This document shows, piece by piece, positions 55,535 to 64,000 of a stretch of DNA of 64,000 nt (positions are counted from its first letter, which is position 1; every line of letters begins with the position of its first letter). A program made the position numbers and the translations under genes. This stretch comes from Hyalella azteca (taxonomy: Eukaryota > Arthropoda > Malacostraca > Amphipoda > Hyalellidae). The stretch is from positions 154,999 through 218,998 of the forward strand of contig NW_025942174.1 in assembly GCF_000764305.2 (NCBI RefSeq), given 5' to 3'. Below the pieces are notes generated by a model. It was not told where the DNA came from. It worked only from the letters and a program-made list of their open reading frames with translations, and did no database searches.

Positions 55535-56720
55535 ATGTTTGAAGCTGATAGGTCTAGTCTAAATCTGAGAGGCTGATGGGTATAGTCTAAATCTGAGGGG
55601 CTGATGGGTATAGTCCAAATCTGAGGGGCTGATGGGTATAGTCTAAATCTGAGGGGCTGATGGGTATAGTCTAAATCTGAGGGGCTGATGGGTATAGTCT
55701 AAATCTGAGGGGCTGATGGGTATAGTCTAAATCTGAGGGGCTGATGGGTATAGTCTAAATCTGAGGGGCTGATGGGTATAGTCTAAATCTGAGGGGCTGA
55801 TGGGTATAGTCTAAATCTGAGGGGCTGATGGGTATAGTCTAAATCTGAGGGGCTGATGGGTATAGTCTAAATCTGAGGGGCTGATGGGTATAGTCTAAAT
55901 CTGAGGGGCTGATGGGTATAGTCTAAATCTGAGGGGCTGATGGGTATAGTCTAAATCTGAGGGGCTGATGGGTATAGTCTAAATCTGAGGGGCTGATGGG
56001 TATAGTCTAAATCTGAGGGGCTGATGGGTATAGTCTAAATCTGAGGGGCTGATGGGTATAGTCTAAATCTGAGGGGCTGATGGGTATAGTCTAAATCTGA
56101 GGGGCTGATGGGTATAGTCTAAATCTGAGGGGCTGATGGGTATAGTCTAAATCTGAGGGGCTGATGGGTATAGTCTAAATCTGAGGGGCTGATGGGTATA
56201 GTCTAAATCTGAGGGGCTGATGGGTATAGTCTAAATCTGAGGGGCTGATGGGTATAGTCTAAATCTGAGGGGCTGATGGGTATAGTCTAAATCTGAGGGG
56301 CTGATGGGTATAGTCTAAATCTGAGGGGCTGATGGGTATAGTCTAAATCTGAGGGGCTGATGGGTATAGTCTAAATCTGAGGGGCTGATGGGTATAGTCT
56401 AAATCTGAGGGGCTGATGGGTATAGTCTAAATCTGAGGGGCTGATGGGTATAGTCTAAATCTGAGGGGCTGATGGGTATAGTCTAAATCTGAGGGGCTGA
56501 TGGGTATAGTCTAAATCTGAGGGGCTGATGGGTATAGTCTAAATCTGAGGGGCTGATGGGTATAGTCTAAATCTGAGGGGCTGATGGGTATAGTCTAAAT
56601 CTGAGGGGCTGATGGGTATAGTCTAAATCTGAGGGGCTGATGGGTATAGTCTAAATCTGAGGGGCTGATGGGTATAGTCTAAATCTGAGGGGCTGATGGG
56701 TATAGTCTAAATCTGAGGGG
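55535..56720 (+). repeat. Large minisatellite, 28-bp unit, about 42 copies
   Basis: The unit contains AAATCTGAGGGGCTGATGGG followed by TATAGTCT. Copies after the first few appear identical to the end of the array, which stops abruptly at the single N at 56721. That perfection plus the join suggests the copy number is an assembly estimate. Confidence 0.97.
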
Positions 56721-56721
56721 N

Positions 56722-56848
56722 GACGTTACACACCAGACTATAACGTACGACGTTACACACCAGACTATAACGCACGACGTTACACACCAGACTATAACGC
56801 ACGACGTTACACACCAGACTATAACGCACGACGTTACACACCAGACTC
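56722..56848 (+). repeat. Minisatellite, 27-bp unit, about 5 copies
   Basis: The unit contains GACGTTACACACCAGACTAT followed by AACGCAC. It starts directly after the N at 56721, so its real left neighbour is unknown. Confidence 0.93.
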
Positions 56849-57524
56849 TCGCTCGTGACGCGGTTGCGGCCAGTAAAATTTGCCAAAAATAAAATAATTG
56901 CGTTCTCCATTTAATTGCTATTCAGTCTGTAATTCAGTCTGTAAAATTGAGCAAGAGACTTTAATTAAAGTGTATAGTCTGGAGACGAGGTGAAGCAGGA
57001 GTAACTTGGTCAAGAGCTCAGGTTGCTATACTTGGACGCTATGAGGCAATAAAAAAAGCCGTTTACACTTCTAAGTTATTGCTGCCAATTAATAGGTAGG
57101 AATATAAATGTATTTAAGAGCCATAACCTTTACTTTATAAGCCTAACTCTCAAGCCTAATTAAGGTGCTAATATTGGTCATTGAACTTATAATAATACAG
57201 TCTTCTTGGTAGCATTTAAGGAAATTATCATGCAATTAATAAAGAAAGCGTTGTGTATGGCACGTAGAACGTATGGTGATCGTTGATTTCATTGCTAAAG
57301 TTTACGCAAACTGCTACGCGATTTATTTTCTTGTTTCACTGAAGGCATCTGACGTTCTACGTAAAAATAACGAAGACATGTACGCTAACATCTTTTGTAC
57401 AAATTCAAAGAATCAGAGCAAGCAACTTTTGTGTATGTCGCTAGCAGAACGATTCCATCAAAAAGATGTTCACGGAATTGATTTTCTTAATACGAGTATA
57501 TATTCGTTTAAAAGGGACAAAATA
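56849..57524. other. Spacer, no supported gene
   Basis: The open frame at 57273-57557 (94 codons) has no recognised domain and ends inside a repeat. I leave it uncalled. Confidence 0.4.
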
Positions 57525-57695
57525 AGGGCAGGAGCAATGTTTAAAGGGGCAAAATAATGAAAGAACAGAAACAATTTTTAGAGAGACAAAAGAAGAGCAG
57601 GAGCAATTTTTAAAGGGGCAAAATAAGGACAGAACAGAAACGATGTTTAAAGAGATAAAATAGGGAAAGAAGCAGCGTTTAGAGAGATAAGTCTT
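57525..57695 (+). repeat. Purine-rich degenerate repeat
   Basis: GGAGCAATnTTTAAAGGGGC, AAAATAA, ACAGAAACRAT and AGAGAGAYAA recur in order two to three times with changes, about every 75 bp. Confidence 0.75.
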
Positions 57696-57749
57696 CCGAC
57701 ACACAAACTAATTGTCTTCAGTTACGCGTCATTTAAACGCTCCCTGGAT

Positions 57750-58010
57750 AGAGAGGGACAAAGGAGGTAAGGGATGGATGAAAGAGGGGTGAGGGACGAA
57801 GGATGGGTGAGGGACGAAGGAAGGAACGAAGGAAGGGAGAGGGAGGTACGAAGATAGACTGAGGGAGGGACGAAGAAGGGGTGAGTGACGAAGAAGGGAT
57901 GAGGGACGAAGGAGGGGGTGGGTCAAAGGAGGGGAGAGGGACGAAGGAGGGGTTGGGACAAAGGAGGGGTGAGGGACAAAGGAGGGGTTGGGACGAGGGT
58001 GTGAAAGATT
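57750..58010 (+). repeat. Purine-rich array of GAGGGACGAAGGA motifs
   Basis: GGGTGAGGGACGAAGGAGGG-type units of 13-26 bp recur with indels. Almost all bases are purines on this strand. Confidence 0.85.
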
Positions 58011-58124
58011 GACGCCAGATGGAGCAGATAAAAAAGCCGTGGAGGGAATGGCAGAGCGGCGGCAGGTAACGAAGTGCTGAGTGATTGCCTGGTACAGCCT
58101 GGGGCTGTGGTGCGGGGTGGTGAC
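58011..58124. other. Short spacer
   Basis: Unique sequence between two arrays. Confidence 0.5.
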
Positions 58125-58430
58125 TTGTGGTGGTGAGATATTGTGTTGTGCTACACCACAACTGTGAGGTGTTGTGTTGTGCTACACCACAACTGTTAGG
58201 TGTTGTGTTGTGTGACACCACAACTGTGAGGTGTTGTGTTGTGTGTCATCACAACTGTTAGGTGTTGTGTTGTGTGACACCACAACTGTTAGGTGTTGTG
58301 TTGTGCGACACCACAACTGTTAGGTGTTGTGTTGTGCGACACCACAACTGATAGGTGTTGTGTTGTGCGACACCACAACTGTGAGATGTTGTGTTGTGTT
58401 GTTGAGGTGTTGGTGTTGTGAGCGAGGTTA
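58125..58430 (+). repeat. Minisatellite, 31-bp unit, about 9 copies
   Basis: The unit contains GGTGTTGTGTTGTGTGACAC followed by CACAACTGTTA. The internal pair GTTGTG and CACAAC makes each unit partly self-complementary. Confidence 0.95.
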
Positions 58431-59719
58431 TGTAGCTGACTAGAGCTCAGTATGCTTCTACTAATTTATATTATGTCTCATATTCAACTTATATTTTGTT
58501 ACATCATTAATCATTCCCCAGACATTATTTTGCACAAAAAACTCATACTCACTACCTATTCACTGTCCCCAACCAGTTTCCCCTAAAACTCATCACACAC
58601 ATCCCCATAACCCCACCCAACACTAGCAACTACAACATCACCATTTCCTTACCGAATCCCAAGTCACCTCCGTAAATCTCACCTTCCTCTACAAATCATC
58701 CATCATCTCAATAACTAAGACCTCTAAATCACCTGTTACTTCCATAAATCACAATTTCCCTTAATAATCACCCGTAAAAATATTTGAATCAAACATTCAA
58801 ATCCCTCATCATCTCAACATGTCACACATTCCATTTTAACTCGCCCATCCACACCATAAATAACTCGTTCCCCTCTAAATCTTGTCAAAAATAAATACTA
58901 AATAAAGTGAATGGGACAGCCTGCCATACAAAAAATCTCGCTAAAGCACATGAAAATATTTTGCCTCAGCCATAAATTAGTTCCCAGAATTTTTTGGCAA
59001 ATACGGAAAAGGAGTTCATAAATGATATTTTATTAATTGATATTTTATTAATTTGTTTATCAATATTAATTGAAATGATATTTTATTAATTTAAAAATCT
59101 TTTTGAAGAACGCCGTGGCTCAGACCGATGACCAGGTCATTCACAACTTAAACAAAGTGTTGAGGCAAATTTCAATTGTTCTTGTAAAAAGAATATTAGT
59201 GGACAAATTTCATATCTAATGAAGCAATATTCAGGGGCTGAGTATGAGTAAAGTCCTCAAGCGGTCAAGAATAGTAAACGGATAGTCGACAGTAAACATG
59301 GTTAATCATCATTACAAAAGCGGTGATAAAGATTTATCGATGTTAAAATTCGGAGTTTCATACGCATAAAAAATTGACTGCAATTGAAATTTCAAAGCGA
59401 AATCAGGATTATTTATTTATGAAGCCGCACAATCTTACAAGGGATGCGTCAGCAACGAAAAGTCTAGAAAAAGTTTCCGGAAAAAAGCGGAAGAGCTTTA
59501 GTCTACGAAGAAAGTTGTTATTTGATATTCAATTTTCAACATGGTTCTAGAGATTAGGTTAGTGTCCGAGGTTGCGCTCAAAACATTGAACTCATTATAT
59601 TAAGCTCTACCTGAGGATCGGGTTACGTTGACTAAGGTAGTGAGGGATAAGTAAGACACATAAGTCCAGATAACGTATCTTGTATACGGGGTGGTAATAC
59701 AGAGTTGCGATACAGAGTT
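58431..59719. other. Spacer with decayed C-rich repeat
   Basis: 58560-58870 holds scattered AAATCACC, CATCCATC and CATAAATCAC motifs that look like a decayed relative of the 37-bp array at 61095-61353. The rest is AT-rich with no gene. Confidence 0.45.
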
Positions 59720-59720
59720 N

Positions 59721-59941
59721 ACTCCGTGCGGTTGAGCAACGCTGGAATTCACTGGCCCCTGTTCACAAACATTCGTGGTCGTTGTGAAGTTTGTTCCCTG
59801 GATAAAGTGGAATCACGTCCATTATCCAAATGTTCTCACTGTGGCGTTCATCTTTGTTGCAACATCAAAAAAAAACTGTTTTGTCGAGTATCACAAGTAG
59901 CTAGGAAGCGTGCAAGTGCGCGTGCGATAAAGGAAATGTGA
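59721..59941 (+). pseudogene. piggyBac-type transposase, C-terminal zinc-finger fragment
   Basis: The open frame after the N encodes GIHWPLFTNIRGRCEVCSLD, then KVESRPLSKCSHCGVHLC, CNIKKKLFC, and ends in KEM plus TGA. The spacing RC-x2-C, then KC-x2-C-x-V-x-LC, then C is the cysteine-rich C-terminal domain of piggyBac-family (DDE_Tnp_1_7) transposases, which binds the element ends. The catalytic domain is missing: the frame is cut at the N at 59720, so either the assembly join or a deletion removed it. A piggyBac-like right end with a TTAA lies about 520 bp downstream. The terminal CF-x-x-YH motif usual in the family is altered here. Confidence 0.72.
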
Positions 59942-60463
59942 TGTATTCAGTTATGATTTTATCTCACCTTGTCACATAAGCCAAAGTTATTATCCTATGT
60001 CATAAATTAATATTTCATTCAGATTATTTTTTCTATATACTTACTGATAATAAATATCTGATTGGCTTTTACACTGTATCAAATGTATCAGCAAGGCAAA
60101 AAAAAAATCAGCCACTTTTTATGCTGAAAAGATATTATTTTATTTGTTTTTTTTTGTGCTAATTTTGTAAGTCAAAAATTTTTACTGCAAAACGTGTTTT
60201 ATTTTTCATTATTATTGTTAATAAGTGCCTATTGTACAGATCTTGGAGCATAATACAAGGGATCGCGTGTGATGGCTATGCGATTAATACATGTACCGCG
60301 AGCCCTGACGGGACTCTGGAGTCCCGGATCAGTATTTTTTATATTATATGATTTTTTTTTTATTTTAGTACCATAGAAACTATAATAGAGGTTCACAAAG
60401 CATAATTAACACAAAAAAATACATAAAATAACTTGCATCATATAGCCGGGTGGAAAGGGTTAA
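59942..60463 (+). mobile_element. piggyBac-like 3' region ending at TTAA
   Basis: Non-coding sequence after the transposase fragment with an imperfect hairpin (CCCTGACGGGACTCTGGAGT plus CCCGG, about 60304-60328). It ends in GCCGGGTGGAAAGGG followed by TTAA (60460-60463). TTAA target sites and a CCCTTT inverted terminus are typical of piggyBac elements. The left end is not present. Confidence 0.6.
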
Positions 60464-61094
60464 GTTATAAAGTGACTGCCTTGTTGAACAATACATTCAA
60501 TAAAGTAATAACACGTAACACCCGCTTAATTACGTTTGGACACCCTAGCCGTTGTTAATTTTTTATAAAATTCTTGTTAGACGATGGAAGCACGCAATAA
60601 TCGTTTTTAAAGGCCAGATTTTACAAAATTTCGAAAAAATTAGTTCATTTCTACTTATAGATGCTTCATGTAACCATTTCATTCAGACATTCAGTCGCCC
60701 GTTTTCTTTACGTCGAAGCTGACCTGAAAGTTCACTGCTCACTTTTACTTGAAATATGTTCCTTAGCAGCGAATTATTTAACTGTTTTACTCTAGCTTAT
60801 ATGCTTCCAGCTATCATTCCTTCATATTAATGCTATGTAAATTATTCTAATTATACCGTGTATCAAAATAATTTTATGATCTGTAATATTAACTGCTTAA
60901 ATTTTGCGGTCTCCATTGCAGAAACTATTCATTATTATATATTGTCCGATGACCGTCGATAAGAATATGTGGAAAATCAGTGTTGAAATTTAGCCTAAGC
61001 TTTAGGCTTAACACAGCATATATATTACATTTAACCAAGAAATTGACATATGATGAAGTCCTTATGAACACGCAACTAAATCCCACTCCACTTC
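60464..61094. other. Spacer, no feature seen
   Basis: AT-rich unique sequence with no gene signal. Confidence 0.5.
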
Positions 61095-61353
61095 TAAAAA
61101 TCACACATTCCCCTCCAAATCACCCATCCCCTCCATACATCACACATTCCCCCTCCAAATCACCCATCCTCCATACATCACACATTCCCCTCCAAATCAC
61201 CCATCCTCCATACATCACACATTCCCCTCCAAATCACCCATTCTCCATACATCACACATTCCCCCACAAATCACCCATTCTCCATACATCACACATTACC
61301 CTCCAAATCACCCATCCTCCATACATCACACATTCCCCTCCAAATCACCCATC
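61095..61353 (+). repeat. Minisatellite, about 37-bp C-rich unit, 7 copies
   Basis: The unit contains CACATTCCCCTCCAAATCAC followed by CCATCCTCCATACATCA. It ends abruptly at the N at 61354. Confidence 0.95.
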
Positions 61354-61354
61354 N

Positions 61355-62180
61355 TCAGGCGCTCAGACATCACGGGGATCAGGCGCTCAGACATCACGGG
61401 GATCAGGCGCTCAGACATCACGGGGATCAGGCGCTCAGACATCACGGGGATCAGGCGCTCAGACATCACGGGGATCAGGCGCTCAGACATCACGGGGATC
61501 AGGCGCTCAGACATCACGGGGATCAGGCGCTCAGACATCACGGGGATCAGGCGCTCAGACATCACGGGGATCAGGCGCTCAGACATCACGGGGATCAGGC
61601 GCTCAGACATCACGGGGATCAGGCGCTCAGACATCACGGGGATCAGGCGCTCAGACATCACGGGGATCAGGCGCTCAGACATCACGGGGATCAGGCGCTC
61701 AGACATCACGGGGATCAGGCGCTCAGACATCACGGGGATCAGGCGCTCAGACATCACGGGGATCAGGCGCTCAGACATCACGGGGATCAGGCGCTCAGAC
61801 ATCACGGGGATCAGGCGCTCAGACATCACGGGGATCAGGCGCTCAGACATCACGGGGATCAGGCGCTCAGACATCACGGGGATCAGGCGCTCAGACATCA
61901 CGGGGATCAGGCGCTCAGACATCACGGGGATCAGGCGCTCAGACATCACGGGGATCAGGCGCTCAGACATCACGGGGATCAGGCGCTCAGACATCACGGG
62001 GATCAGGCGCTCAGACATCACGGGGATCAGGCGCTCAGACATCACGGGGATCAGGCGCTCAGACATCACGGGGATCAGGCGCTCAGACATCACGGTGATC
62101 AGGCGCTCAGACATCACGGGGATCAGGCGCTCAGCTATCACGGGGATCAGGCGCTCAGACATCACGGTGATTAGGCGCGT
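61355..62180 (+). repeat. Large minisatellite, 24-bp unit, about 34 copies
   Basis: The unit contains TCAGGCGCTCAGACATCACG followed by GGGA. Copies are identical except for the last four or so. The 24-bp period keeps frames open on both strands (8-residue repeats SGAQTSRG and PVMSERLI). The protein-like frames of 297-372 codons are repeat artefacts. The left edge is a contig join. Confidence 0.97.
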
Positions 62181-62194
62181 AGTCAGCCTCTCTA

Positions 62195-62285
62195 CAAAGA
62201 AATGATCATCAATGATCATTTCTTTTCATTCTACAAAGAAATGATCTACAATGATCATCAATGATCTCTACAATGATCTACGAGA
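62195..62285. repeat. ATGATCAT palindrome cluster
   Basis: GAAATGATCATCAATGATCA and AATGATC, TCTACAATGATC motifs recur and are largely self-complementary. Confidence 0.75.
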
Positions 62286-62690
62286 CACTTTTGGTATTGT
62301 TAATTTAAAGAACAATTTATTAATGACATTGTATGCTGGCACTCATAACTTGCGATTAGTCATAGCCGGACACATGCCAACGACTTGAATTCACCCCGCA
62401 ACAGATCCCAAGGATTATAAAACGATCAATTATCAAGTGGCTTTAATTATTTAATTAAATTTCCGAAGCTTTAGAATGTAAAAAAAAAATCGATACGACA
62501 CATGTCGATTCAGTGTACGGGTAACTCGTGGATCAAATATTCGTCCAGGCAACGTCTTGATCAAATAACCACCACCGTAACAAGTCGGATTCCGCCAGCG
62601 TCAAAATCTCATAAATCCACACGTACACTTTATACAACTGAGCTGCGGACAAACTTCTGCGGCCGTCTTTAATCCTCTTAAAATTTCCAT
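62286..62690. other. Spacer, no feature seen
   Basis: Unique sequence with no gene signal. Confidence 0.5.
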
Positions 62691-62960
62691 AATAATATGG
62701 ATATATCCTCTTACAATAATATGGTGTATAATATTTCCCTTTATATGGGAATAATAATATTTCCCTTTATATGGGTAATATAATCCTCTTATAATTTCCA
62801 GCGCAGACTGGCGAACTTCAATGAAATTCTGGAAAATATTGAGTAGATGAAGATAATATTTCCCATAATATGGGTAATATAATCCTCTTATAATTTCCAG
62901 CGCGGAGTGAAAGAATTCGATGAAATTCTGGAAAGTATTGGGTAGCCTTTACGCGGGACA
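62691..62960 (+). repeat. Tandem duplication with exon-like segment, about 100-bp step
   Basis: Two copies of TATAATTTCCAGCGCRGA are followed by a 45-base segment reading RRLANFNEILENIE-stop and RGVKEFDEILESIG-stop. Each copy begins with an acceptor-like TTTCCAG, and the shared frame ends in TAG. It resembles a duplicated short terminal exon, but no gene is identified. Confidence 0.6.
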
Positions 62961-63035
62961 GATGATATTAGGAGTTACATATTAATATAAAGATGATTGA
63001 TTACTAAGTGGATTAGCGGTGCATATCAAGCCTGC

Positions 63036-63310
63036 CTCATGCATACGCCCGCCTCATGCATACGCCCGCCTCATGCATACGCACGCCTCATGCATACGCC
63101 CGCCTCATGCATACGCACGCCTCATGCATACGCACGCCTCATGCATACGCACGCCTCATGCATACGCACGCCCGCCTCATGCATACGCACGCCTGCCTCA
63201 TGCATACGCACGCCTGCCTCATGCATACGCACGCACGCCTCATGCATACGCACGCCCGCCTCATGCATACGCTCGCCTGCCTCATGCATACGCACGCCCG
63301 CCTCATGCCT
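63036..63310 (+). repeat. Minisatellite, 17-bp unit with 21-bp variants, about 15 copies
   Basis: The unit CTCATGCATACGCACGC, with a longer form that adds CCGC or CTGC. ATGCAT is palindromic. Open frames are repeat artefacts. Confidence 0.95.
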
Positions 63311-63602
63311 CCATCCTATCTCTATCCTCCCTTCTTCCATTCCTTCTTTTCACCATTCCTCCTTCCCTTTGTCCTCCTTTCGTCCTTTCTCTCTCCCTTT
63401 CTCCCCTATTTACCCCTCCTCTGCCCTTCACAATCCCCTTCTCTCTCTCTCTCTCTCTTCCTCTGTCTCTCCTCCCACCTCTTATTCTCTTATCTACTCT
63501 CTTCCATTCCCCCTCCACCCCCTCCCTCCCCTCCTACTCCCTCTCCCCTCTCTCTTCTCTTCCCCTCCCTCCCCCCCTCCCCTCCTATTCTCTCTCTCGC
63601 CT
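63311..63602. repeat. Polypyrimidine tract, about 290 bp
   Basis: Almost pure C and T on the + strand (CCTTCTTCCATTCC, CTCTCTCTCTCTCTC, CCCCTCCCTCCCC). Such tracts can adopt triplex structure; this is inference. Confidence 0.9.
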
Positions 63603-63727
63603 CACGAACAAAAAACGCGACTAAAAACTTCGACATTCGCTGATTTTCGGCGCGGATTTGATTAGGGAAGTTTTGACTTGATTCAATTTGCCGTCTGTTG
63701 GCTTTAATGCAATAAAGAGACCTTCGC
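63603..63727. other. Short spacer
   Basis: Unique sequence between the pyrimidine tract and the final array. Confidence 0.5.
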
Positions 63728-64000
63728 TGTTGCGGCGCGAGACCTCGGCCTTCACGGCGCGAGACTTCTGCCTTCACTGCGCGAGACCTCTGCCTTCGCG
63801 GCGCGAGACCTCTGCCTTCACAGCGCGAGACCTCTGCCTTCACGGCACGAGACCTCTGCCTTCACGGCGCGAGACCTCTGCCTTCACGGCGCGAGACCTC
63901 TGCCTTCACGGCGCGAGACCTCTGCCTTCACGGCACGAGACCTCTGCCTTCACGGCGCGAGACCTCTGCCTTCACGGCACGAGACCTCTGCCTTCACGGC
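63728..64000 (+). repeat. Minisatellite, 22-bp unit, running off the window
   Basis: The unit contains CTCTGCCTTCACGGCGCGAG followed by AC. About 12 copies are seen, and the array continues past the window end. Confidence 0.96.

Noticed and set aside
57273..57557. 94-codon open frame with a membrane-like start
   Set aside because: It has no known domain and its end lies inside a degenerate repeat; better treated as chance.
60980..62219. Long open frames (372 and 297 codons) across the 24-bp array
   Set aside because: They exist only because the period is a multiple of three and the unit lacks stops. One also runs across an N join.
63997..64000. Telomeric or centromeric identity for the arrays
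   Set aside because: No TTAGG-type telomere repeat is present, and arrays of many different units are dispersed, unlike one dominant satellite.
1..64000. CRISPR arrays, operons, bacterial promoters or terminators
   Set aside because: The repeats are contiguous without unique spacers, and introns, SINEs and LINEs show nuclear eukaryotic DNA.

Overview
This is eukaryotic DNA, very probably from an arthropod and most likely an insect. It has split genes with GT-AG introns, low gene density and AT-rich spacers. It also carries a tRNA-derived SINE, a CR1-like LINE, TA-flanked MITEs and a piggyBac fragment, and one gene belongs to the insect antigen-5-like CAP family. I cannot name the species. 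The sequence is a short-read draft scaffold: a Nextera mate-pair junction remnant lies at 2669-2699, an adapter stub touches the 566-base gap (27576-28141), and single Ns mark joins at 1549, 2700, 56721, 59720 and 61354.

Two genes are supported, both on the + strand. The first is a tetraspanin lacking its first coding exon; exons at 28352-28543, 31025-31279, 32037-32207 and 32937-32984 join in frame into 221 residues plus stop. The second is a secreted CAP-superfamily protein; exons at about 42505-42727, 43921-44084, 44837-44924, 45277-45412 and 46134-47073 join in frame into about 516 residues. Its C-terminal extension of about 236 residues is unlike ordinary CAP proteins. No functional link between the two genes is visible.

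Region by region: 1-27 kb is gene-free as far as I can see and is a series of minisatellites (units 15-31 bp, from near-perfect to badly decayed), two long foldbacks (5058-5448, 21084-21583), a Tc1/mariner-type MITE (23599-23873) and SINE pieces. 28-33 kb is the tetraspanin gene, with an antisense CR1-like LINE and another MITE in its introns. 33-42 kb is spacer with dispersed repeats and a MITE at 39292-39601. 42.5-47.1 kb is the CAP gene. 47-64 kb is again gene-free: a dimeric tRNA-derived SINE (50408-50690), a piggyBac C-terminal fragment (59721-60463), and large arrays, including a 28-bp unit repeated about 42 times and a 24-bp unit repeated about 34 times.

The most striking pattern is at the exon edges. 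In both genes, six of the seven internal exon 3' ends are followed by tandem copies of the exon's own last bases together with its 5' splice site (units from about 21 to 135 bp, 2 to about 13 copies). At least one acceptor edge (tetraspanin exon 31025-31279) also has upstream copies, split apart by the CR1 insertion. In two cases (offsets 102 and 126 bp, both multiples of three) the frame stays open to the second donor, so a longer in-frame isoform is possible. This suggests that minisatellites in this genome start at or include splice sites, and that some orphan arrays here may be relics of exon edges.
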